Program-made: the position numbers and the translations under genes
Shown: in pieces, positions 34,579-42,080 of the stretch
Layout of the letters: each line of letters starts with the position of its first letter
Numbering within the stretch: position 1 is the stretch's first letter
The notes under the pieces: generated by a model
The model's database searches: none
Seen by the model: only the letters and a program-made list of their open reading frames with translations
What the model was told of the DNA's origin: nothing
DNA from: Flavobacterium cauense R2A-7
Lineage (GTDB): Bacteria; Bacteroidota; Bacteroidia; Flavobacteriales; Flavobacteriaceae
NCBI RefSeq assembly: GCF_000498475.1
Contig: NZ_AVBI01000001.1
Coordinates: forward strand, 496,001 to 560,000
Length of the DNA: 64,000 nt
Direction of reading: 5' to 3'

Positions 34579-36678
34579 ATGTCAACGAAAGAAAAATCAT
34601 TGAATTTTATAGAACAAATCATTGAAGACGATTTAAAAAATGGTTTGTCTCCCGATAAATTACGTTTCCGTTTTCCGCCGGAACCCAACGGCTATTTGCA
34701 TTTGGGTCACGCGAGTGCCATTTGTCTGAATTTCGGTTTGGGTATCGATTATAAAGCACCCGTAAACCTTCGTTTTGACGATACCAATCCGGCCAAAGAA
34801 GAACAGGAATATGTAGATGCCATCAAACGTGATGTGCAGTGGCTGGGTTATGAATGGGCTGAGGAATGTTACGCGTCCGACTATTTCCAACAATTGTACG
34901 ACTGGGCAGTGGAACTGATTAAAAAAGGAAAGGCGTATGTGGACAGCCAATCCTCGGAAGACATGGCCAAACAAAAAGGAACCCCTACACAACCGGGTGT
35001 TGACGGACCGTTCCGTAACCGTTCGGTAGCAGAAAACCTGGATTTATTCGAAAGAATGAAAAATGGTGAATTCGAGGAAGGAACGCATATTTTAAGAGCA
35101 AAAATCGACATGACATCCACCAACATGCTGATGCGCGATCCGATTATTTATAGAATATTACACAAACACCATCACCGAACCGGTGACAAATGGTGCGTTT
35201 ACCCAATGTACGACTGGGCGCACGGCGAAAGTGATTATCTGGAACAAATTTCGCATTCGTTCTGTACACTGGAATTTTTACCGCACCGCGAATTGTACGA
35301 TTGGTTCCTGGATCAGATTTATGATGCTACGAAAGTACGTCCGAAACAACGCGAATTTGCCCGAAGAAACCTGTCGCATACTGTGGTTTCCAAACGAAAA
35401 TTACTGCAATTAGTTCAGGAAAATTTTGTGACCGGTTGGGACGATCCGAGAATGAGTACCATTTCTGGAATGCGCCGAAGAGGCTATACGCCGGCTTCAA
35501 TCCGGAATTTTGCCGAAACCATCGGAATTGCTAAACGTGACAACTTAATCGATGTTTCGTTGTTAGAATTCTGCGTTCGCGAAGATCTGAACAAAATCGC
35601 ACCGCGAGTAATGGCGGTAATCGATCCGGTAAAATTAATCATTACCAACTATCCGGAAGGAAAAGTGGAATGGCTGGAGGCAGAAAACAATCCGGAAGAA
35701 GCCGTGATGACGTACAGAAAAGTGCCGTTTTCCGGAGAAATTTACATCGAAAGAGAAGATTTTCAGGAAGAAGCCAGCGGTAAGTTTTTCCGTCTGACCT
35801 TAGGAAAAGAAGTGCGTTTAAAAAATGCCTATATCATTAAAGGCGAGCGCGTTGTAAAAGACGCGAACGGAACTATCACCGAAATTCATGCCACTTACGA
35901 CGACGACAGCCGAAGCGGAAGTGGGAGTGAAGCCAGCAACCGTAAAGTTTCGGGAACCATTCACTGGGTTTCTGTGGAACATGCCGTGCCGGCGGAAATT
36001 CGTTTGTACGACCGTTTGTTTCTTGACGAATCACCGGACACGCACAAAGACAAAAATTTCCTTGATTTCGTGAATCCGAATTCCTTAAAAACCGTTACCG
36101 GTTATGTAGAACCGAGTTTGGCTACCGCTCAGGAAGGGGAGAGTTTCCAATTCCAGCGTATGGGATATTTCTGTGTAGACAGAGACAGTACCGCTGAAGC
36201 GTTGGTATTCAATAAAACCGTGGATCTGAAAGATTCCTGGGAAGAAAAAGGGAAAAAAGAAGAAAATACCATCAACAATTCGCTGAAGGAAATCAACCGT
36301 TATTTCAAAGTGGAAACCGTTGAAGAAAGAGCAGCCATTGAAAATGCGATTGGTGAAAATATCAAAACAGTTTCGAATTACAGTCTGCTGCAAAATACCT
36401 TGAAGAAAAACATCAACAACAATAAGAGTTCGTTATTGTTTTCCAATTTTGTGTTGAAATATTCCGAAAACCTAAAAGCTTCGGATGTTGATACCGAACT
36501 GTTACACAAATTGTATACGATGTCACTCAAAAGTGAATCACCGTTTGTACGTTACGAAAGTATCCAAAATCTGAAAAAAGACTGGGACGCATTTGAAAAT
36601 TTCAAACCACAACTTTCCGAATTAAAATCGGCAGAGAAAAGTGAAATTGTTTTGCACCTGCTTTCCGAAATCGTATAA
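34579..36678 (+). CDS. glnS: Glutaminyl-tRNA synthetase with extra C-terminal domain
   Basis: A class I synthetase charging tRNA-Gln with glutamine. The HIGH motif is PPEPNGYLHLGHASA (about 32-46) and the KMSKS equivalent is VVSKRK (about 271-276); DWAHGESD and EFLPHRELYDWF support GlnRS over GluRS. The catalytic and anticodon-binding parts end near residue 560. The protein is 699 residues against about 555 in E. coli; the extra 135-140 residues are helical (NRYFKVETVEERAAIENAIG to LHLLSEIV) and resemble a HEAT/YqeY-like tRNA-binding appendage, not a known catalytic domain. Own -7 element and terminator. Confidence 0.95.
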   Translation: MSTKEKSLNFIEQIIEDDLKNGLSPDKLRFRFPPEPNGYLHLGHASAICLNFGLGIDYKAPVNLRFDDTNPAKEEQEYVDAIKRDVQWLGYEWAEECYASDYFQQLYDWAVELIKKGKAYVDSQSSEDMAKQKGTPTQPGVDGPFRNRSVAENLDLFERMKNGEFEEGTHILRAKIDMTSTNMLMRDPIIYRILHKHHHRTGDKWCVYPMYDWAHGESDYLEQISHSFCTLEFLPHRELYDWFLDQIYDATKVRPKQREFARRNLSHTVVSKRKLLQLVQENFVTGWDDPRMSTISGMRRRGYTPASIRNFAETIGIAKRDNLIDVSLLEFCVREDLNKIAPRVMAVIDPVKLIITNYPEGKVEWLEAENNPEEAVMTYRKVPFSGEIYIEREDFQEEASGKFFRLTLGKEVRLKNAYIIKGERVVKDANGTITEIHATYDDDSRSGSGSEASNRKVSGTIHWVSVEHAVPAEIRLYDRLFLDESPDTHKDKNFLDFVNPNSLKTVTGYVEPSLATAQEGESFQFQRMGYFCVDRDSTAEALVFNKTVDLKDSWEEKGKKEENTINNSLKEINRYFKVETVEERAAIENAIGENIKTVSNYSLLQNTLKKNINNNKSSLLFSNFVLKYSENLKASDVDTELLHKLYTMSLKSESPFVRYESIQNLKKDWDAFENFKPQLSELKSAEKSEIVLHLLSEIV

Positions 36679-36703
36679 AAATTAATTATAGATTTTATAA
36701 ATC

Positions 36704-36730
36704 AAAAACCCACTAATTTAGTGGGTTTTT
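36704..36730 (+). terminator. Intrinsic terminator of glnS
   Basis: AAAAACCCACT and AGTGGGTTTTT form a perfect stem followed by a T run, 25 bp after the glnS stop. Confidence 0.85.
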
Positions 36731-36977
36731 TTATTATTATTAATATTTATGATTTTTATAAAAACGATTGAAAATATTTATTAAAAATAGCTTTCATAAA
36801 TTTAACAGAATCCATTTAAAAAAAACAGCAAGGTGTTTCCCTTACAATATTCCGTTTATCCTCTCAAAAGCGCTTTAAATCGATTTTTGATTTTTTTACC
36901 TTACAATTAACGACCAATTAACAAAATATCTGTTTTCAATTGCTTAAATTTATAAGACTAACTAAAAAAACAGAATC

Positions 36978-37307
36978 ATGTCTGACAACACAGGAAAAAC
37001 AGTATTGGCTCTTTTAGCAGGAGCTGCTATCGGAGCAGGATTGGGAATTTTGTTTGCACCCGACAAAGGTTCCAATACCCGAAGAAAAATAAAAGACGGT
37101 TTTGAAGAAGGGAAAGAAAATTTGAAACATCGTTTTGAAGAAGTTACTGAAAATCTCAAATCAAAATTTTCAAAAGCCAAAGTAGATCTGGAAGCAGAGT
37201 TCGATCATCTGATTGCCGACAGTCATCATAAAAAAGAAGAAGTGATTGAAACCATGGAACGAAAATTGGCCGAATTAAAAAAACAGGCTGCAACTGCTAA
37301 AAATTAA
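36978..37307 (+). CDS. YtxH-domain protein
   Basis: 109 residues with a glycine-rich N-terminal membrane helix (TVLALLAGAAIGAGLGILFAPDKGSNTRRKI, about 7-25), the YtxH signature, followed by a charged helical coil of about 75 residues with alternating Glu and Lys. YtxH proteins are linked to general stress responses in Bacillus; the mechanism is unknown. It begins a three-gene operon, 2 bp before the next gene. The 298 bp before it hold the glnS terminator and otherwise only A/T-rich sequence. Confidence 0.85.
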   Translation: MSDNTGKTVLALLAGAAIGAGLGILFAPDKGSNTRRKIKDGFEEGKENLKHRFEEVTENLKSKFSKAKVDLEAEFDHLIADSHHKKEEVIETMERKLAELKKQAATAKN

Positions 37308-37309
37308 CT

Positions 37310-37660
37310 ATGCCGTTTCAACATCTGAAAGAAAACGCCGAAGACATCCAGGAAAAATTAAAAAACCTGGTCGACAGCAATGTTGCTTATTACAAACTTT
37401 GGTTGTTCAAAGTCCTAATGAAATCAACAACATTGTTGCTCAAAGTGGTTTTAATGCTGCTGCTCTTTACGTTATTTCTCCTTTTCGCTTCCGTGGCTTT
37501 GGCACTATACTTGGGTGAATTATTGAATAGCAACGTTTTAGGGTTTCTGTCGGTTGGCGGAATATACATCGTCTTACTGTTGATTGTCTTTTTTATGAAA
37601 GACAAAATTGTGGAAGGCCGAGTTTTGGAAAAATTTTCAAAAGTGTTTTTTAACGAATAA
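37310..37660 (+). CDS. Holin-superfamily-like/phage-holin-family membrane protein
   Basis: 116 residues: an amphipathic N-terminus (MPFQHLKENAEDIQEKLKNLVDSN), two long membrane helices (about 42-67 and 78-97) and a short basic tail. This is the layout of the small 'phage holin family' proteins (Holin-X/DUF1469-like) that occur next to YtxH proteins in chromosomes; no phage context is present. It probably shapes or stabilises the inner membrane together with its neighbours. Spacing 2 bp before, 7 bp after. Confidence 0.7.
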   Translation: MPFQHLKENAEDIQEKLKNLVDSNVAYYKLWLFKVLMKSTTLLLKVVLMLLLFTLFLLFASVALALYLGELLNSNVLGFLSVGGIYIVLLLIVFFMKDKIVEGRVLEKFSKVFFNE

Positions 37661-37667
37661 AATCCGT

Positions 37668-37904
37668 ATGGCTACCAAAGTATATTCTTCTTATCAGGAA
37701 ATTGACCGCGATTTGGAAATTCTGAAACTCCAAAAGGAAATCGACACCCAGAAACTTTCACTGTCGGTAGAAAAAACGATTGATGAATTCACGCCGAGTG
37801 GAATGGTTCAAAATATCTTAGGCAATGCCGGTTCCTTTTTAACGAAATCCGGATTACTTAAAAACGTACTGCTTCCGTATCTGATTAACAGGTTTTTAAA
37901 ATAA
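37668..37904 (+). CDS. Small conserved protein (DUF6327-like), third gene of the YtxH operon
   Basis: 78 residues, MATKVYSSYQEIDRDLEILKLQKEIDTQKL followed by a helical segment and GMVQNILGNAGSFLTKSG. I chose the start at 37668; an earlier ATG at 37608 overlaps the holin-like gene by more than 50 bp. I recall this family as DUF6327 in Flavobacteria, with no function. The C-terminal half is amphipathic and may touch membrane. A perfect terminator follows directly. Confidence 0.7.
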   Translation: MATKVYSSYQEIDRDLEILKLQKEIDTQKLSLSVEKTIDEFTPSGMVQNILGNAGSFLTKSGLLKNVLLPYLINRFLK

Positions 37905-37928
37905 AAAAGAGGTCAAATGACCTCTTTT
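37905..37928. terminator. Bidirectional terminator
   Basis: AAAAGAGGTCA and TGACCTCTTTT form an 11-bp perfect stem with a two-base loop, A/T-flanked on both sides, between the YtxH operon and the convergent SPFH gene. Confidence 0.85.
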
Positions 37929-37951
37929 TTATTGCTGTTCGTTTCAGAAAT

Positions 37952-38914
37952 TTACGCAGGATCGGAAGGATTAAAATCCAACGAGGTGTGATCGTCTTTT
38001 TTCTTGATACGCTTTGGTTGGTTTTTCATCGTTTCCCCAATTTGATTGCTGGCCGTGAACGACGCCACCATATTGTTTAACATATCGCTTCCGGCTTGCG
38101 GTGAATTCGGCAACAAAATTAAGTTTGAATTTGTATCCGCTCCGATGGCTTGCAACGTATCATAATGCTGGGTTACCACAATTAATGCCGAAGCTTCTTG
38201 TGAATTGATGCCCACATTGTTCAGCACTTCCACACTTTCCACCAAACCACGGGCGATTTCTCTACGCTGATCGGCAATACCCTGACCTTGTAAACGCTTG
38301 CTTTCCGCTTCCGCTTTGGCTTTGGCTACAATTCGGATACGTTGTGCTTCCGCTTCATATTCGGCAGCCGTTTTTTCACGATCGGCCGCGTTGATACGGT
38401 TCATCGCATTTTTTACCTGAATGTCCGGATCGATATCGGTTACTAATGTATTGATGATTTCATACCCATAGGTAGTCATCGCTTCGTTCAATTCGCGTTT
38501 TACGGCAATAGCGATATCGTCTTTTCTTTCAAAAACGTCATCCAAAATTAACTTCGGTACTTCGGCACGCACCACATCAAATACATACGAAGTAATCTGA
38601 TCGTGCGGGTATTCCAATTTGTAAAAAGCATCGTATACTTTCTCTTGCAATACCTTAAACTGTACCGAAACTTTCATTTTTACGAATACGTTGTCTTTCG
38701 TTTTGGTTTCAATAATAACGTCCAACTGCTGGATTCTTAAATTAACGCGTCCCGCAATACGGTCGAAAACCGGAATTTTGATTTGCAAACCCGATTGACG
38801 GATGCTGTTGAATTTACCGAAACGCTCCACGATTACTGCTGATTGTTGCTTAACCGTAAAGAAAGAGGCCAACAACAAAAAGAAGCCAACAACTAAAAAA
38901 GGAATAATGACCAT
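37952..38914 (-). CDS. SPFH/band-7 membrane protein (QmcA-like)
   Basis: 320 residues: one N-terminal membrane helix (2-20), a band-7 domain (about 22-190; QQSAVIVERFGKFNSIRQSGLQIKIPVFDRI, NTLVTDIDPD), then an Ala/Glu/Lys-rich coiled coil (AADREKTAAEYEAEAQRIRIVAKAKAEAESKRLQ split across about 195-230) and a polar tail. SPFH proteins oligomerise into membrane scaffolds and regulate proteases such as FtsH or form lipid domains. No NfeD partner is adjacent, which fits QmcA more than flotillin-type operons. Confidence 0.88.
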   Translation of the reverse strand: MVIIPFLVVGFFLLLASFFTVKQQSAVIVERFGKFNSIRQSGLQIKIPVFDRIAGRVNLRIQQLDVIIETKTKDNVFVKMKVSVQFKVLQEKVYDAFYKLEYPHDQITSYVFDVVRAEVPKLILDDVFERKDDIAIAVKRELNEAMTTYGYEIINTLVTDIDPDIQVKNAMNRINAADREKTAAEYEAEAQRIRIVAKAKAEAESKRLQGQGIADQRREIARGLVESVEVLNNVGINSQEASALIVVTQHYDTLQAIGADTNSNLILLPNSPQAGSDMLNNMVASFTASNQIGETMKNQPKRIKKKDDHTSLDFNPSDPA

Positions 38915-38989
38915 AATAAATAGTTTAGTGATTTTATAAGATTATACGGTCATACCTAATAAATGTTACAGTAATTACATAAATAAGTT

Positions 38990-38997
38990 TACATTTG
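38990..38997 (+). promoter_or_regulatory. -7 element of the outer-membrane barrel gene
   Basis: TACATTTG matches TAnnTTTG and ends 23 bp before the ATG at 39021. Confidence 0.5.
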
Positions 38998-39020
38998 CCA
39001 AAATTTTTTAATTTTCAACA

Positions 39021-39677
39021 ATGAAAAAACTATACATACTTCTATTACTAACGGTAACTTTCACCGCTTTTGCGCAACACGGATACCGTGACGGAAACCG
39101 TATTGGTATTTACGGTGGCGTGAACCAAACCACTATGATTACGTCCGATTTCAATACCAAACCCGAATTGGGATGGGCTGCCGGAATGCAGGTACGCGGA
39201 AACTATTACAATAATTTCAGTATGATTTTCGGGATGCAGTTTTCTGAAAATAATTTTTCTGTGGAAACACTTTCTCCGTTACTTCAAAAACAAGATGTAA
39301 AATATAAAATAATGGGGGCTCAAATCCGACTTTTATTGAGCTATAACATCGTTAAAGATCACGTTTCTTTAGACTTCGGACCGGTTCTACAGGTAAATGA
39401 CAAACTGAAAAGCGATAAGAAATACGAGGAAAACATTATTTCCGGAACTGCTTTGAATGCTAAAGACATTGCCGATATCACCAAAATAAACGGAAACCTC
39501 TATGTAGGTCTATCAGCCGGAAACCGAAGAGTGCGTTTTATTGCAAATTATCAGTTTGGTGCCAACAACATTCTGAACAATCTGAATAAAAAAGACGAAA
39601 TAAAGGTTAAAAACAACAATCATTCTTTTAGTGGACACTTGGGGATTTTAAGTGGCCAGCTGTTGTTTAATTTATAA
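39021..39677 (+). CDS. Outer-membrane beta-barrel protein (OMP_b-brl_2-like)
   Basis: 218 residues with signal peptide MKKLYILLLLTVTFTAFAQ, then alternating amphipathic strands (IGIYGGVNQTTM, GWAAGMQVRGNYYNNFSMIFGMQFSEN, MGAQIRLLLSYNIV, VSLDFGPVLQVNDK, RVRFIANYQFGANNIL) ending in a hydrophobic C-terminal strand with terminal aromatic (GQLLFNL). This is the pattern of eight- to ten-strand Bacteroidetes porin-family barrels. Ligand or function unknown. Convergent with gltX across a shared terminator. Confidence 0.8.
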   Translation: MKKLYILLLLTVTFTAFAQHGYRDGNRIGIYGGVNQTTMITSDFNTKPELGWAAGMQVRGNYYNNFSMIFGMQFSENNFSVETLSPLLQKQDVKYKIMGAQIRLLLSYNIVKDHVSLDFGPVLQVNDKLKSDKKYEENIISGTALNAKDIADITKINGNLYVGLSAGNRRVRFIANYQFGANNILNNLNKKDEIKVKNNNHSFSGHLGILSGQLLFNL

Positions 39678-39680
39678 AAA

Positions 39681-39716
39681 AAAAGCCCCAACGATTTAAA
39701 ATTCGTTGGGGCTTTT
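39681..39716. terminator. Bidirectional terminator between barrel gene and gltX
   Basis: AAAAGCCCCAACGA (39681-39694) pairs with TCGTTGGGGCTTTT (39703-39716), a 14-bp perfect stem with A and T runs on either side. Confidence 0.9.
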
Positions 39717-39733
39717 TTAGTAACGTAACTTTT

Positions 39734-41245
39734 TTATAATGTAGCAATTGCTTTCTGTAAACGAAGGATTGTTTCTTCTTTACCAATCATTTCCACAATA
39801 TCAAACAGATGTGGACCTTTTAAAGCACCAACAAGACTCAAACGGAACGGCTGCATCACTTTGCCCATCCCAATTTCATTTTTCGTCATCCAGTCTTTTA
39901 CAATCGTTTCAATGTTTACTGAGGTAAAATCGCCTATATTTTCTAAAACGGAAATCAATTCCTGCATCAAATGCGGGGTTTCTTCTTTCCAATTTTTCGA
40001 CGCTTTTTCATCATACGATGTTGGCGCCACGAAGAAGAAATCGGATAACTCATATAAATCCGTAACAAACGTAGCGCGTTCTTTTACCGAAGCTACCACT
40101 TTAGTTACAAAATCAATGTTAGTTGCAATCCCTTTTTCGGTTAAAATCGGCAGGAACTTTTCCGCTAACGAAACATCCGATTGTAATTTCAAATAGTGTT
40201 GGTTGAACCATTTGTTTTTTTCCGGATCGAATTTTGCGCCCGCTTTGTGTACGCGATTCAAATCGAATTTCTGTACCAATTCCTCTAAAGAAAACAATTC
40301 CTGATCAGTTCCATCGTTCCAGCCCAACAAGGCTAAGAAGTTTACCACCGCTTCCGGGAAGAATCCTTTTTCTCGGTAACCGGATGATTTTTCTCCTGAA
40401 ATTGGGTCGTTCCAATCCAACGGGAAAACCGGGAATCCTAATTTATCACCGTCACGTTTGGATAATTTTCCGTTGCCCACCGGTTTTAAAATTAATGGTA
40501 AATGCGCAAACTGTGGCGCTTCCCATCCGAAAGCCTTGTATAATAATTCGTGTAACGGCATCGATGGCAACCATTCTTCCCCACGAATTACATGGGACGT
40601 TTCCATTAAATGGTCGTCTACAATATTTGCCAGGTGATAGGTTGGCATCCCGTCGCTTTTGAACAGCACTTTATCGTCTAATAAATTCGTATCAAATTTA
40701 ATATCGCCACGAATGATGTCTTTTAAATGAAGCGTTTCACCCACCGGCGTTTTGAATCGGATGACATATTCTTCACCATTGGCGATACGTTCCGCTACTT
40801 TATCCGCAGAATTCGTAATGGAATTGTCCAAATGTTCACGAACGGTATGATTGTAGATAAACGTATTTCCGGCTTCTTCGGCATTTTTACGCAACTGATC
40901 CAAATCGGCTGCCGAATCAAACGCATAATACGCCCAACCGCTGTTGATTAACTGATTGGCATATTGTTTGTACAACAGTTTACGTTCGCTCTGACGGTAC
41001 GGTCCGAATTTTTCATTTTTACCCACGGTTTCATCCGGTGCAATACCTAACCATTCCAAAGCTTCCATAATGTATTGTTCGGCTCCGGGAACAAATCGGT
41101 TTTGGTCGGTATCTTCCACACGCAGGTAAAACGTTCCGCCGTGTTTTTTGGCAAATAAATAATTGAACAAGGCAGTTCGAACACCACCTATATGTAAAGG
41201 CCCAGTAGGGCTGGGTGCAAAACGCACTCTAACCGGTTTTGACAT
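39734..41245 (-). CDS. gltX: Glutamyl-tRNA synthetase
   Basis: A class I synthetase of 503 residues. VRFAPSPTGPLHIGGVRTA (HIGH motif, about 6-24) and KLSKRDGDKLG (KMSKS region, about 264-274) are diagnostic; YHLANIVDDHLMETSHVIRGEEW is the conserved GluRS segment. Since glnS is also present in this window, this enzyme is likely discriminating, charging tRNA-Glu only. A -7 element (TATCTTTG, minus) lies at 41296-41303. Transcribed leftward, away from the putative origin. Confidence 0.97.
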   Translation of the reverse strand: MSKPVRVRFAPSPTGPLHIGGVRTALFNYLFAKKHGGTFYLRVEDTDQNRFVPGAEQYIMEALEWLGIAPDETVGKNEKFGPYRQSERKLLYKQYANQLINSGWAYYAFDSAADLDQLRKNAEEAGNTFIYNHTVREHLDNSITNSADKVAERIANGEEYVIRFKTPVGETLHLKDIIRGDIKFDTNLLDDKVLFKSDGMPTYHLANIVDDHLMETSHVIRGEEWLPSMPLHELLYKAFGWEAPQFAHLPLILKPVGNGKLSKRDGDKLGFPVFPLDWNDPISGEKSSGYREKGFFPEAVVNFLALLGWNDGTDQELFSLEELVQKFDLNRVHKAGAKFDPEKNKWFNQHYLKLQSDVSLAEKFLPILTEKGIATNIDFVTKVVASVKERATFVTDLYELSDFFFVAPTSYDEKASKNWKEETPHLMQELISVLENIGDFTSVNIETIVKDWMTKNEIGMGKVMQPFRLSLVGALKGPHLFDIVEMIGKEETILRLQKAIATL

Positions 41246-41295
41246 TTCAGTAAAATTTTAACGTTGTTTCGTTCGACTTTTTAGCCTCGCGTGTG

Positions 41296-41303
41296 CAAAG
41301 ATA
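41296..41303 (-). promoter_or_regulatory. -7 element of gltX
   Basis: Minus-strand TATCTTTG, TAnnTTTG type, 50 bp upstream of the gltX start. Confidence 0.5.
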
Positions 41304-41359
41304 CTTTATTAGTTTACAGTTTCCGATTTGCTGTTTAGAGTTTTTTCGGCTTACGTTTG

Positions 41360-42000
41360 AAATATCCACAATTGTTAATAACGCTAACTTTTCTACAACT
41401 CCTTTATTTTAAGGAATTTATAGAACTATTAGCAAAATTTACGATACCGAATTGTGAATAAAACCAATCAAAAAATAAGCAGCTTGTAATAATTTAACAT
41501 CAAAATTTTACATTGTTAATGAATTTAGCCGAATCGTTGAATAACAAGGTTTTACCGATTAACAACTTATGTTGATAACTTTGAATAGAATCTGACAACA
41601 GTTTTTTGTTTGCATCGGAAATTTTTATAATCAAAAACCGGAATGAAAAATCCTAATGAAGTTTTTACTTTTTACTTTTTAGTTATCAAGATAGAAAGCA
41701 GAGTTATTAACAGAAATCAACACGGTTAATTATTAAGATTATCGGTAAAAAAATACATTTCAACGATTGTTAATAACCTAATACTTACAATTGATTTACA
41801 ATATTTTAACACAAAAATACATTGTTGATAACCCGGTATAAAAAAGAATAACCCTTAAAAAAACCTTTTACAACTAAAGTTATTGCCACTATTAACAAGC
41901 TATAATAACAATCATTAATTTAAATTTTTAAAAAATATTTTTTTGTTGTTTTTAATGAATGTTCACAACTTCTGAAGTTTCAAATTGAATTTTTTAAAGT
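41360..42000. other. Candidate chromosomal replication origin (oriC)
   Basis: The 835-bp gap between the divergent gltX and DUF4175 genes is very A/T-rich and holds no credible ORF. It contains five copies of the ten-base word TGTTRATAAC: direct at 41373-41382, 41570-41579, 41768-41777 and 41823-41832, and inverted (GTTATTAACA) at 41703-41712. Its complement contains TTATYAACA, one step from the DnaA box TTATCCACA. ATATCCACA at 41362-41370 is a further near-box. An A/T-only-looking stretch at about 41906-41960 could be the unwinding element. parS-like sites lie 3.8-6 kb to the right, near mnmG. dnaA itself is not in the window, so the call is inferential. Confidence 0.6.
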
Positions 42001-42080
42001 TGCTTTTCCCTTTTTCGGTTTAACGTATTTATTTGATTTTCGTTTGGATTAAAATTGTAATTTTATCGGTTATAAAGAAA

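Noticed and set aside
37310..37660. Phage remnant because of the holin-like gene
   Set aside because: No other phage gene is nearby; such holin-like proteins are common chromosomal partners of YtxH.
41246..42032. A missed small gene in the long gap left of DUF4175
   Set aside because: All frames are broken by frequent stops, and the repeated TGTTRATAAC words point to a non-coding role.
42033..42080. TTG start at 42033 for the DUF4175 protein
   Set aside because: Gives a basic hydrophobic extension not expected in the family; GTG 42081 or TTG 42090 is more likely. Not fully settled.
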